Positions 14,446 to 14,539 of a stretch of DNA of 14,539 nucleotides are shown here, one piece after another. This stretch comes from JBQTJN01 sp052387095 (GTDB taxonomy: Bacteria; Pseudomonadota; Alphaproteobacteria; Micavibrionales; Micavibrionaceae). Under the pieces are notes generated by a model. It had not been told where the DNA came from. It saw nothing but the letters and a program-made list of their open reading frames with translations, and did not search any database. The DNA is taken from assembly GCA_052387095.1 (NCBI GenBank), contig JBQTJN010000031.1:1-14539 (forward strand), in the 5' to 3' direction. The position numbers and the translations under genes were made by a program. Each line of letters starts with the position of its first letter. The first letter of the stretch is position 1.

Positions 14446-14539
14446 TCAGAAGAGCGGGAGTTGCCTGTCCTCGTATAACTTCTCGTATGGTTGTCCCTGC
14501 TTTTTCACATAGTTTTTGATCATGTTCTCATCGCCATGC
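14446..14539 (-). CDS. C-terminal end of an unidentified protein (partial)
   Basis: An open frame enters from the right edge and stops at TGA 14446-14448, giving 30 residues: a charged helix-like stretch (MIKNYVKKQGQPYEKLYED) ending in RQLPLF. C-terminal QLxLF tails occur in several DNA-acting proteins, for example as beta-clamp-binding-like motifs and in some transposases, but 30 residues do not identify the family. The hairpin right after the stop supports a real gene end. Codon use and residue mix look coding. It is too short to be sure. Confidence 0.45.
   Translation of the reverse strand, partial: HGDENMIKNYVKKQGQPYEKLYEDRQLPLF

Noticed and set aside
14424..14539. Frameshift restoring the N-terminus of the outer-membrane protein
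   Set aside because: All three - strand frames upstream were read. None resembles the missing part or encodes a signal peptide.

Overview
The window looks like chromosomal DNA of an alphaproteobacterium of moderate GC content. The evidence is a TPR lipid- or envelope-type protein directly upstream of ispE, an ETF-ubiquinone oxidoreductase, a coiled-coil/TM/Sel1-repeat protein, and palindromic intergenic repeats with a CCGGATCAAGTCCGG core of a kind common in Alphaproteobacteria. I cannot place it to genus.

Left part (1-5750). Two diverged palindromic repeat units precede a clear sigma-70-type promoter. Next comes ETF-QO (respiratory electron entry from ETF to ubiquinone), an exported TPR protein with its own extended -10 promoter, and ispE (MEP isoprenoid pathway), all on the + strand. 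A Sel1-repeat membrane protein on the - strand converges on ispE with a single base between the two stop codons.

Middle (5750-6324). A tRNA-Gln(TTG) gene is followed by a strong intrinsic terminator and about 250 bases holding further nested inverted repeats but no gene.

Right part (6325-14446, all - strand). This is about 8 kb devoted almost entirely to metal ion transport. The first operon, read right to left, is sitA-sitB-sitC-sitD-mntR: a complete SitABCD/YfeABCD-type manganese (iron) ABC importer with its Mn-dependent repressor as the last gene. The genes overlap or abut. Upstream of sitA lie a promoter and a 16-bp palindrome, TTTAGC-AATA-GCTAAA, shaped like an MntR box. The second group is an outer-membrane beta-barrel fragment, a divergent ZnuA-like periplasmic binding protein, a divergent ABC-3 permease and a DUF21/CBS/CorC (CNNM-type) membrane protein. 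This group has no ATPase gene in the window.

The outer-membrane gene is cut at its 5' end: it has no ATG and no signal peptide. The sequence upstream encodes the C-terminal 30 residues of an unrelated protein followed by a terminator-like hairpin. The right edge therefore looks like a rearrangement junction that may also have removed the second operon's native promoter. The most interesting points are this broken, ATPase-less metal operon beside an intact Mn operon, and the probable MntR operator.
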